DNA of 64,000 nt from NCBI RefSeq assembly GCF_040954645.1, contig NC_092806.1, positions 160,576,328 to 160,640,327 of the forward strand, in the 5' to 3' direction. The notes beneath the pieces were generated by a model. The model was not told the origin of the DNA, did no database searches, and worked only from the letters and a program-made list of their open reading frames with translations. The DNA is from Diabrotica undecimpunctata. Taxonomy: Eukaryota > Arthropoda > Insecta > Coleoptera > Chrysomelidae. Shown piece by piece: positions 1 to 11,900 of the stretch. Positions within the stretch are counted from its first letter, which is position 1. The number at the start of each line of letters is the position of its first letter. Position numbers and translations under genes: made by a program.

Positions 1-204
1 TTGCAAATCTTTTGGCAATGTAAGGTGTCGCCTTCGAAACCTAACAAGGTCAATCTCCTGGTTTTTGTCATGAAAATTACTTTTTAAAAACAGAGTTTCA
101 ATGCTGTTTTGCTTAACTTGCAGTTAAACACAGTTTGACAGAAGAACTTGTTGTTTGTTACTGTCTCTTTTCTATTAATCAAAGGCGGATTTTAAGATGT
201 TTTG

Positions 205-640
205 ACATCATACAAAGACCTTAAATTTTTAAAATCTTCTAGTTCCATATTATGTACGGTATATTTCATTGAGGTTTGTCTGACTAACTGCTGCCAGTCC
301 CAGGGCGTGTAAATAGAAATGTTAAGTTTTTTCTCTTTCGCTCTATCAGCGCATGGACAGTGTCCGCCTCCATGTGGGTATTACTCTTTAGTAGAAACTT
401 CTGGATGATAATTTTTACTTTTTTAAACAATTATTAATGCTAACATTTTTATTCTGGCCGTAACATTTGTAAGACCATAGTATGATTTCTTCTATGTTAC
501 TGTCAGGAATGACGGTATCTGCCCATTTTAGTAATGCAGATCTTATTTCATTTCGACTACGAATAGTTTATCAAAACTTTTGTCTACATCAGACTGATCT
601 TCGTTATCAAAACTCAAGGCATCTCTAATAATATGCTCTT
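205..640 (-). pseudogene. Decayed transposon-derived ORF with GQNKN motif
   Basis: Reading the minus strand gives a broken coding stretch. It holds WSYKCYGQNKNVSINN, then HMEADTVHALIERKRK, and after a frameshift IYTPWDWQQLV and NMELEDFKNLRSLYDVK. This order (W-S-x-N-C-x-GQNKN, then H-x-E-x-D-x-VH, then a T-P-x-D-W segment) recurs in repeat-associated insect proteins of unknown function, which I recall but cannot name. In-frame stops and frameshifts show it is dead. No ends or TIRs were found. It lies left of the first HERC2 exon seen, probably inside an intron of that gene. Confidence 0.5.
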
Positions 641-2864
641 CAGTTTAAACATCATTGCTTGGTGTATTACTTGATTCTGAAATTAAACAAGGCGTATAAT
701 ATTGGTTGTAAAAGATTTAATAATATTGCTAGTCTAAGATTGGTATTAAATCACTACATTACCCTTTTGAGGTTATGTTTTTTAATAATTTAAAAATAAT
801 GAGCAAAAAGGTAGCTTACCTGTAAATGCAGTAGAAGAATTTGCAGAACTTTTTAATAGGTACTTTAAGAATCTTTCTCCTACGAGAATTATGGTTCATT
901 GTTCTTATTATTAGTAACAAACCACATTGGCATTTATGGTGTAAACACACCATAAATGGCAAAAGTATTATTATTAGATCACTAACAGTTTACCTCTCAT
1001 CATAGAGATATGCGCGGCGGTAATTCACATGCGTAGAGGGACAAAACATTAAGTTCACATGGCGTTTTATCCCTCTAAGTAAAAATGAACTTAATGTTCG
1101 TTAAAGGTCACTTTCTTCTCACCTAGTGCTCTATTCCTTTATATAAAGTTTGTTAATTATTAGTCTGTAAAAGTGTTAAAATTGAAAAAATTTACATAGT
1201 GTTGTATCCCTCCGAGGTACAGATATAAAAACCTGTGGTTTGACAATTTTAAGTGAATATGGTGTTAAATTGTTTGTAACTGTAATAAAAATCTTCTCAG
1301 AATTGTTTTTAGATGTATTTAGACACCCAGGAACAAAACACCAATTATTTGGCTTCTTTATCAGTGATTAAATACTTAAAGAACTGGTCACACTTCGTAA
1401 ATATGTATACAAAACAAGTTGTCGATACGACTGCTGACGTCACACACCGTAGCCTCGCTGCGAGGAGCCGTTTTTCTAGCCTCCATCAGAATTGAAATTA
1501 AGAATTGATTTATCTTAAGAAATATATATTTTTAAACAATTTTATGTTGGCTATGTTTTTATATATGTTATAACCTATTGAATTTAACAATATTTAAAAA
1601 TTAGTGAACATCCCTATTAATCTTCTGAATGCAAAAGTGGATTATTAGAATCACCGTATTTCTTACGCAGCAGAAGCGTGGCTTTAATAATCTTGAAACT
1701 TTGTATTTAGAAATATAAAACAATATAAATAATAGCAGATATTTTTATAATGCACAATCTTGACCCAAAATAACTATTAAATAATATTTTATATTATTTA
1801 ATCCTTATCTACTATTAACTGAATTTTCTAATAATATTTAAAACTCGAAATACTGATTCTATACTTCGTTAGACTGCATTTCATTCTTTAATTGGTAGTG
1901 TTAGTTTCGAACGAAATTCAGTATGCAGAGTAGACCACTGAAAACGATCCACCCTGACTATGAAAACGATGAAATAGTTCGATTTTTATTCTAAAACTGT
2001 TACATTTAAACGATACAGACTTCAGATATTTGTCAGTCCCCTCCATTCCAATTCCACAAGCACTTCATTTTAAATAGTGAAGCGCGGTACATCATCTTAG
2101 ACAGGAATTTCTATAAAGTATTCAGTCATTCAGGATTTTTCTTTCCATATTTCGAAAATTTTACACGACGCCTATGTTTCGCCAATGAGTCGATTATTTT
2201 CCATTGAAAAAAAAATTAGACATTAGAAACATAGACATCTTATTTAATTTCTAAAAGGGGTTACAGTTTCAATAAATTGATATCTTGTTCTTGTCGCAAA
2301 ACAGCAGTTGATAACATGAAAAATAAAATCATAGATTGTAAAATGTTAAAGCCAGTTAAATTATTCTTTTGATAAAAGGTAACTTCTGACTTCTCTAGAA
2401 TTTGACCTTTAAGACATCAACAAATACCATCAAATGGTAAGGGGAGTACATGCACAGGAGATAAAATGTAAAAAATACCATCAAATAGAATGTAAGGGGT
2501 AATATGGGGGTATTTCCAGGAATTAAAACAAGGGTTACAAAGAAAATAACTGTAACAAGATCGATGTGTCTGTATAATGCTTGATATGGGATATTCCCTA
2601 TTTAAAACTAAGGGGGTGTGGAATTGGAGAGGTGGGAGTTGATAAATAACAGATTTTTGCATCGTCAAAATGTATATCCATTTGTATAAATGTGATCTAT
2701 TAAAAAGTAAATTGACCGTGGAAGGGTGATTGATATTGCGGAATGGATCACCAAGAGGAGTTTTTAAAACGGGTTTAGTTGTTAAATCGTCAAAACTGTG
2801 ATGTTACTTTATCTTATTTGTCATTTGTCAAAAGAAATCACTCAATATGAATATGTATTTCCAG
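641..2864. other. AT-rich stretch without recognised gene
   Basis: No exon with splice sites, RNA gene or TE coding region was recognised here. Two small inverted repeats are present: a 12-bp-arm hairpin at 931-958 and interlocked inverted repeats at 1035-1097. A short direct repeat containing taccatcaaat is present near 2426 and 2477. The stretch is probably intron of HERC2, because the next exon enters in mid-protein. Confidence 0.4.
931..958. repeat. Perfect hairpin, 12-bp arms
   Basis: Arms catttatggtgt (931-942) and acaccataaatg (947-958) are perfectly complementary around a 4-base loop. No function is apparent. It may be the core of a small palindromic repeat. Confidence 0.6.
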
Positions 2865-2993
2865 CAAGTGATTTCTCCCGATACGCCGTTAGAGAGGTCT
2901 GTTATGAACGCGTCCTCGTTAAACAAAGATGGAGAAATTGCGTTTGGGGGAGGAGAGGCACCAGTATCGATTGCGGAAATTGCTGCAGTAAAT
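2865..2993 (+). CDS. HERC2 exon a (first in window)
   Basis: The exon follows a TTTCCAG acceptor and ends in AAT|GTAAGTA, encoding 43 residues that begin [12 protein letters not shown] and end SIAEIAAVN. It is phase 0 at both ends and joins in frame to the next exon. Assignment rests on frame and splice-site continuity with the clear HERC2 exons, because this linker region is poorly conserved. Confidence 0.75.
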
Positions 2994-5900
2994 GTAAGTA
3001 TTTATTTTCATAGATGACTATTTTATTGATAATAAATTATTGGTAGTATCTGCCTTCCCTTCCAAGAAGAGCAGTCATCAGCCAATGTTCGTCATTTTCT
3101 GACTTAGATGTTCTTCAAAACCAACGACAAAGCGAAGACTACATCTTCCTCTATTTTTTCTCTCTCCTTAAAAAATAATTATACTCGTTTTCATCGTTCT
3201 TGGCGTGTGCCTGAAATAAGATACTACGGAATTTTTAATATTCGTCTCTCTCTGATACACAGATGCGTAATTCAATTGTGCGAGTCACGTTCGTCATGGT
3301 AAAGTGCGATGAGAAGGGAATGAAGAGACCACTCACGTCTCCCAGTATTGTAGCAATAACACCGATGCGTTTCTCCGATACGGTGTCGGTGATAAGTTCG
3401 GCCTCTTTACGAATACAGATAGCTGGCAGTGACGTGTTTTTTTTTTAACATGTTACCCTGATCTGTGCAGGTTTGAAGTAGCTGATGAAATAGTTTTTAT
3501 AAGTAAACAGTTTTTAATTAATTAATAGTTTGAGCTCTTACTGTGTGGAATTCCATTACATAAAATAATACTCTCGACACCTTAAAAATTCCACTTTATT
3601 ATAAATTAACTCTCTCTCTTCCGATACCCATTGCAATAATGACTTGTGGCATTGTTCTTGAATGAGCTGGCTAATAGGTTTATAATTGTAGCAATTGCTA
3701 TTGATATTTTATGTTGTTTTAGTCTATTTTAGTCAGTCATTGTTGGAATTTGTTCCGAACAGTTTTACTTATTATTTTTTGTTGTGAATAACTAATTTGA
3801 AAGACAAACATTTGACGCTTTGAAAATCAGTCTTCGCACAGTGACAAGAATAAAGAGTGAATACAAGACAGGGGCAGCTCTTACTACACCAGGAGAGTCA
3901 CGTAATGTACAAAAAAAAAGACTAATGATGTCAGCGATACTATAAAAGGAGAGATTAGAAATATACTGTATGGCATGAAAGCAAAAGGAGAGCACGTTAC
4001 AATTAAAGTTCTAAATACACAATTAAGAAACAAGCATCTCTATGACGGTTCTGATACAAGTTTGTGGCGTCTTATGAAAAATTGTGGGTTTTCATACAAA
4101 CTAGAAAATAGTAGACGAGTGCTATGTGAGAAACCATGTATTGTTTCCAAACGACTGTATTTTTTGAGGCATTATATGAGAATTTTTTTAAGTCCAAGCC
4201 CACTTCAGTTCGTTTTTTTAGATGAAACATGGATATTCCTAAAAGGGGCATATAAAGGTACTAGGCAAGATGACTGTGTGAAAAGCATCAGAAAAGGACA
4301 CGAAAATACAGGTAAACGCTTTGTTGTTTTACATGCCGGAAGTAGGCAAGGATTTGTTAAAGATGCTGGATTACTGTTTTCTACGAAATCGAAGTGTGCA
4401 GACTATCATGATTCTATAGATAAAGAGTCTTTTAAAAAGTGGGTCTCCGAAAAGCTGATACCAATGTTGGAGGAACCATCTCTAATTATTATGGATAATG
4501 CCTCATACCATAGCTCTTTAATAGAAAAGTTACCGAATGCCAGTTGGAAAAAATCGGACTTACAAGAATGGTTACGAGCGAAAAAAATAATTTTTGACGA
4601 CGATTCGGGCAAGACAGAGCTATTGAGTCTTTGTCGCCAGAATAAACCACAAAATACCAGGTACGTTATAGACGAGCTACTCCAAGAACATGGGCATCAG
4701 GTTTTGAGATTGCCTCCATATCACTGTCAATATAATCCGATTGAGTTGGTCTGGGGCATTTCTAAACAATACTATGATCGTCATATTGGAGAACATGAAC
4801 GTGGAGATGAAACAGTGAAAAAAGTTTGGGGCGATGCATTAGCTGAGGCAACACCTGCAGTGTGGGCGAGTTGTCTTAAGCATACTGAAAAATTAATTCA
4901 GGACGACTGGGCAAAAATGGTCACATATGATGAAAATGAAAGTAGGATTATCATCGATTTGGCGGAAGATTCCAATGATGAAGACAGTTCCAGTGAAGAC
5001 GCTGACTGATTAGCTAATTAATCAAGGTCAGTACGTTGTAACAGTTCATAATTCGCTACAGTGCTTAAAATTTAAAAAATCTGTATCATTTTTTAATTAA
5101 AGTGGGTTAAATAATTAACACTTTTTTGGGTATATTTCAAAATCCTTTTAAAATGTACTTTTCGTTATATCCTGTCCTATTGTACTGCAAGCTAGAAAAA
5201 TACTTCTTCGCAATTTATACGTATATTCAGTTATTAGAAATTTAATGAAAAATAATTTATAATTTTCTTTTATAACTATTATTTCGTTTGACATGCTACA
5301 TTTTGCTCCGCCACTGGAGGAGGTAAACGAATCGAGCTTAGACAAGGAAAGACAGATGAAACAACTTATTGCAAGTGTTTTTACACGCACACGCCAAAAA
5401 CGATGAAAACGATCATACCATATTTTTCATATACATTCTCGGTAGTATTCCTTTAGTTAATGTTACTGTTCGTATTACTTTCGTCTGAACTATTATTGTG
5501 ATTCCTTTCAAACACTGCGTTATCTTCAGTACCATTTATAGCATTACTTATTCCGCTTTTTTTAAACGACTTTATAGTCGTTTCTTCTTTCACAGCTTCT
5601 CAAGAATTTTTCACCAGGTACAAACTTCCGAAATTTTTGGTAGTTTCATGCGTCCTGTTGCGGTGACATATGATTTCTCTTTTCATCCATTTATTCCATT
5701 CTTCTTGCATAAAGTTTTGAAATGATTTATAACCATTTGCGACATTATTAGGGTTGTAATTGACTTGTGATTAATTCTTCCTTCAAGAAATCAACAAATT
5801 TATTATTAATTTTAGAGTCCAAACCCAACCTCGCCCGAAACGGAAGAAAACCCCATGGCTCTACTGCAGTCTATGACAGCAAGCAGTTGTTCGGCCAGCA

Positions 5901-8900
5901 TGTCATCAAAGCACTCCAGAATGTCAACCAGTGCCATGTCTGTAATAGCTGCAACTCTCACCTCCCACGCCGAGGTCATAGGCGACGGCGGTCTTACCGG
6001 TCTAGACGAATTTACTTCCCTTCTAACAGAAAACGATGCTAGACTGTTGGTGGATCTTTTAAAATTAGGAGTAGCTGACAGGATCGAGGACGAACAAGCC
6101 AAAGATATTTTATCGTCGGTGCTGATAAGTAAGTTGTGTATTTGAAAGCGTGAGAGTTTGGTTTTATTGTGTTTTTTTTAGCGATGGGCGCAGCTAACCA
6201 TTCAATAGGCGCTATGCTGCTAGAACTTTGTGTAACCGAGTTGGAAGATACTAACAATAGCACTCAGAATTTGTCCACTACGCCACACCCTGTTGTTCAA
6301 GAATCTAGCCATCCATACATAGATGACGTCACTATAAAAGGTAATATATAACATAATATGTGCAAACATACTTAAAAGCTATTTTTTTTTGTCGTCTTAT
6401 AATCATATGACCAGCGGTCTTAAAATAATAAGTTGGAATATCAACGGATTAATGCAAAGACAACAAGAATTGCAACTAACCAAGGATATGAACAAAACTG
6501 ATGTGTGTTTAATATACGTGAAATACACCTCACTAAACAATCATTCATTAGATTTAATGGATACAAAGTTTACCACACCATACATTCTAAAGATAATGCA
6601 AGTAGAGGTAGTGCGGTTATAATCGGAGAAAATCTTCAACATAACGAAGAAGTCAAATTTGAAGCTGAACATTATGTTTGTACATTATTACATTTGGAAT
6701 TCATCCTTTAAAACCTCGACAATTTTTCTCTTGTTATCCCCGGTATTACATTCTCATTTGGGGTGTAATACCGGGGATAACAACCCAAACAAGAATGTAA
6801 TTTTATCTGTTTCGTGTCCAAGGCCCTACTTTATTTGATTGATTTTCACTGCTGCCCCTCTGGTTATTATTCAGTTCTTATAGTGATATCTATACTGGTC
6901 ACTTAAAATTCGCACCATTAGGCATCTCTTTGACGAGTGGGTAGTGGATCGTCTATGGTCACATTCATTAATCTTTTAATACCAGATTCTACATATTATA
7001 GAGATTTAATATGTGATTTATGCAAAAAAATATAAGAAATTACAGAGCAAAAAAGAAAACATTTTGAGAGAGTGCTGCTCGAAATAACGACAATAAACCG
7101 TTTTCTTACAAACAAAAATCGACGACGTAAAACGAGACCAAGCAAAAATTAGGAGTTGCATTTGTGGTGGATAATGATTTTAAGTCAAAAATCATAGACT
7201 TCCAGGCAGTCAGTGAAAGGACATGCAAATTAAGAATTTGCACCCACTTCTTCAACCTAACAATGATAAACATTCACTCCCCAACAGAAGAACAAGAGCA
7301 ACATACAAAGGAAAGCTTCTACCAACAGCTGGAGATAATATATGACAATGCGCCCAAAAATGACATCAAGATTATAATGGGTAAAATAGGCAAGGGACCG
7401 CAGTTCTATGACACAACAGGAAAACATCCACTACACAATGAAACAAGCGAGAATGGGGAGTTTTTGATAAATTTTGCCACCAGTAAAAACATGGTTATAA
7501 GTTCCATATGCTTCCCACATAAAGACATACACAAAATGACATGGATTTCATCAGATGGAACCACAACTAATCAAATCCACCATGTGCTGATAGACAAAAG
7601 GGCAGCCAGTAGTATCTCAGATGTGAGAACACGACGAGGAGCATGCTGTGGATCAGACCATCTTTTACTCCAAGCCAAATTAAGTGCAGTGTTAACAAAG
7701 AAAGAAACGAAAAAGAACAAAGAACAAACAAACTGGACCTGGTATAACTGAAGATTCAGGAATGTAAAGAGAAGTTCGAAGAAGAAGTCGCAAATGAGTT
7801 AAGGAGGCTAGAACTGAACTCCATAGAGGGCAAATGGAATAATATCAAAACAGCAGTAATGACAGCGGCAGCGTCCACCCTGGGAAACAAGAAAAAGGCG
7901 AGAAGAGGAGCATGGTTCGATGACGAGTGCAGACAAGCAAATTAAGCACACAAAATGTATATAACAAGAAGAACACGGAAAGACGAACATCATTTAAAGT
8001 CGCAAGACGAAAAGCAGACAAGATATGTAGAAATAAAAAAAGAGCCCATGAAAATGGACAAATAGAAAAAATGGAAGAAAATTTTAAAAACAACGAAATT
8101 AGAGGGGCTTACGAATACCTACAAAAGATAAAAAGTGGGTATAAATCTCAAACAAGTCTATGTAAACATGAAAGTGGGCAAATAATCAGTGATCAACAGA
8201 AAGTTACAGAAACCTGGAAGCAATATTTTCAGACCCTACTTGGTACACAAGTAGACATGGAAGATGAAATGGGTACGAACTACGTATAAGAGAATGAAGT
8301 AGAGAATGGAGTAAAAGCTCCAACCATAGAGGAAGTTCTCGAAGCTATTAAGGCTCAGAAAAACAATAAATCCCCGGGAGTTGACGAAATACCAGCAGCA
8401 TTGTATAAGGTAGTTGGCGACCACCTAGCAAGTCACATCCACGCGCTTATCAAAGACATATGGCAAGAAGAAAATACCCAACGACTGGAAGAAAGACTGG
8501 AAGTATAGTAGGTACGCCCGATTTATAAAAAGGAGACAAACTCCAGTGCAAAAACTACCGTGGAATGCACAGCATATAAAGTCCTCACGTATATTATAAA
8601 CCAGCGGCTCCAACCACTAGCAGAAAATATTATTGGAGAGTATCAGACGGGCTTCCGACGGGGAAGATCGACACTGGATCAAATATTTACAGTCAAACAG
8701 ATCTTGAGTAAATCATGAAATCATCATCATCATTGATGTTCACAACGTGTTTGTAGACTTCAAACAGGCATATGACTCAGTCAAAATAAACAAACTCTAC
8801 AATATATTGGCTGAATTGGCAATACCACACAAGCTAAATAGACTCATTAAAGTCACAACGGATGAAATGTACAAATACAAAACCACCGGACAGACTTTTT

Positions 8901-11900
8901 CAAAATTTCGCAGGGACTAAAGCAGGGAGATGGACTGGCTCCAACTTTGTTTAACCTGGCACTGGAATATGGGGTTAGGCAAATGCAAACTGGACGAGGA
9001 AATCTACTGACCAACTGGCCCCTTCTGCCGATGATATTAATATTATGAGTAGAACATCAACAGGAGCACAGGAAACATCAGAGTTAAAAACGCAAACAAA
9101 AAAGGTAGGTCTGGAAATTAACACAGAAAAAAAAACAAAAATAATGATACAGACGAGATGAAATATAGTCCCACAAAATATTATACATGAAGAAAATGGT
9201 TGGAAAATTTACATACCTGGGAGTAGAAATATATGCCGACGGATCAGAAGATAGAGAAATACGCAAGAGAATAACGCAGGCAACCAGAGCTAATTTTGCC
9301 CTCTCCCATATATTTAGGTCTAAAAATGTCCACCGAAATACAAAGATAAGAATCTATAAAACATTAATTAGCATGCTATGACAGTGAAGCATAGGTCCCT
9401 ATAAAAACATCCAAAAGCAAACTCGACACATTCGAAAGAAAAGTACTGAGGAGAATACTAGGACCTATGAGGGAAAACGGAATCATCAGAAATCGATACA
9501 ACAACGAGCTTCATCAACTTTACAAGGAAGCACCACTGTCAGACTTCATTAGAATACAAAGATTGCAATGGTCCGGACATGTCATAAGAATGGGAGAGGA
9601 TAGGCTACCAAAAAGAGCATTGAATGCTAGAATGCAGGAAAGAGACCGGTTGGAAAGCCAAGAAAGCGCTGGGAACACACTGTAAACAGCGACGAAGCTA
9701 CAAACAAGCCCTTTTAGGAGTCCGTGTATGGAGATCAGCCACAGACAAGCAAGGGTGGAGGCAAAAAATAAAGGAGGCCAAGGCTTAATTTGGGCTGGAG
9801 TGCCGTAGAAAAAGAAGTAGAAGAAGAAGCAAAAATAAAAGCCACATAAACTTTGACAACGGTGAATAAACATGATTTAAATCCTTTATAATTTGAACGT
9901 AAAGAAGAATATTCATATTAACTTATTTTAAAATTTAGTGGCTTTAAGAATTTATCAACAAAACACATATTCTAAATTAAAAAAATTAAAAATTACTTTA
10001 TTTTATTTTTGTCAATTCTCTAGTCCTTTATATCTGGCGAGCAAAATCATTCAGATCGTAATACTGGTTGTCTATCGACTTTATTAGATAGTTATACTAC
10101 ATGAATTTTATTTTAGGTGACAGGTACAAAAACTTGTTGACTTGTCGGGTCGATATTGTGATTGTTTTATGCAATTAAATTCTAGCAGAACAAGTTATTA
10201 TAGTTTTTACTCGAATATTTCCAGCCGGTTTACAGCACAAACATTTCATTACACGCCGGTTTTATTAATTATTTCGCTGTCGTAAACATTAAAACTGGAA
10301 CTAAGTAACAGGTACACAATTGAATTGGAGCAGAACAAGTTTTTATAAGTTACTCGAATATTTCCATCCGGTTTACAACATAAACATTTCATTAGACGTC
10401 GGTTTTATTAATTTTATTAATTATTTCGCTGTCTAAACATTAAAACTGGAACTAAGTAAAAAGTACATAGGTACAAAAACTTGTTGACTCTTCGGGCCGA
10501 TATTGTGATTGTTTTATGCAATTATTGAATTCAGGTAGATCAAGATATTTAGTTTAGTTTAGTTAGGTAGTTTACGCTAATATTTCCAGCCGGTTTATAG
10601 TACAAACATTTCATAAGCCTTCTTCTTCTTCTTCCTTCTTGTATGTAGGCTTTAAAGCCTGTTTCTTCTTCAATATTAGCCTCCTAAATTGTTTAAATTA
10701 TCGCACCATCTTTTTCTTGGTCAACCAATACTTCTTCGTCCATTTGGTGACATCTCATGCTATTCTTAGTATCCTATCCTCTGCCATTCTACTAATGTGT
10801 TTGTTCCACTCCTGTTTCTGTTTTGTCACCCATCCATTTATGTCTTCTATATAAAATGCTCTTCTTATGTTTTCGCTTCTCTTCCTATCCAACAGACTTT
10901 TCCCTGATATTCGTCGGAGTATTTTCATCTCTGTTGTTTATAGTAGTCGTCTCGTTTTAGATGTCAGGTCTTGTCTCCGCCGTGTATGTTAATATAGGTC
11001 TAATTGCTGCTTTATAGATTCTTGTTTTTGTCTTGTCTTAAGTGTTTGTTGTTCCAGATTGTGTCATTCTATTAGTGACTATAAAATCAATCATAGATTT
11101 GTACCCCCCGGAGTTTTCAAATGTATATTTATACTGGAGCCTTTGGTCTAAAATTGTATTATTCATTCTCAGTTCGTTAAAAGCACAGTGAGTTCTCCAT
11201 TTGCGTTGACATGGTTTTCATTAAATCTTTGTTTTACTCCTGGAAATATTTCTATTTCGATCCGTGCATTAAATTCACCAATAAGAACCCATTACAAACT
11301 GATTTTATTAATTATTTCGTTGTCTAAACATTAAAAATGGAACTAAGTAACAGGTAAATTGAATAATTTTTTTAGAGTAAGTAATATGAGATTTTTTGTA
11401 GGACACGTTCGTCTTCCAGGAACAGATGCATTACGTGTAGAGTTCGACAGAAGATGTTCAACCGAAAGAAGACACGATCCTCTACAAATAATGGACGGTA
11501 CTGGACGGGTTGTCGCTACGATGTCAGGCCGGGAATGGAGTGACTGGTCTTCCGAGTTAAGAATACCAGGTAAATGATATAATACGATACTTGTGGTCCT
11601 TCGATCCGGATCCCTGGTCGGTTTTACAACAGATTTAATTTTTTTAAATCATTGTTCAATTTATGTAAACCAATTTTCATCAAATTTTCCTCTCGTGTTA
11701 TAATATTATTATATTTACATTTATTTTTTTAGGTGATGAGTTAAGATGGACTTTTACTACCGATAGTTCGGTCAACGGATGGGGATGGCGATTTACCGTG
11801 TACCCCGTGATGTCCAGTCACGGTTTAACCGAATTAGGTTCGGACAGAGCCGTATTGAGTCAACCCTCGATGGATATGGTAATGTGCCTGTTGGATCCAA

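Noticed and set aside
2417..2668. 83-codon minus-strand ORF upstream of the first HERC2 exon
   Set aside because: Low-complexity composition, no splice sites in frame and no recognisable domain.
3108..3448. Two overlapping + strand ORFs between HERC2 exons as extra HERC2 exons
   Set aside because: No in-frame acceptor/donor pair was found, there is no resemblance to HERC2, and the neighbouring exons already join in phase without them.
5812..6102. Minus-strand ORF opposite HERC2 exon b
   Set aside because: It is the antisense shadow of a supported coding exon, with no domain content of its own.
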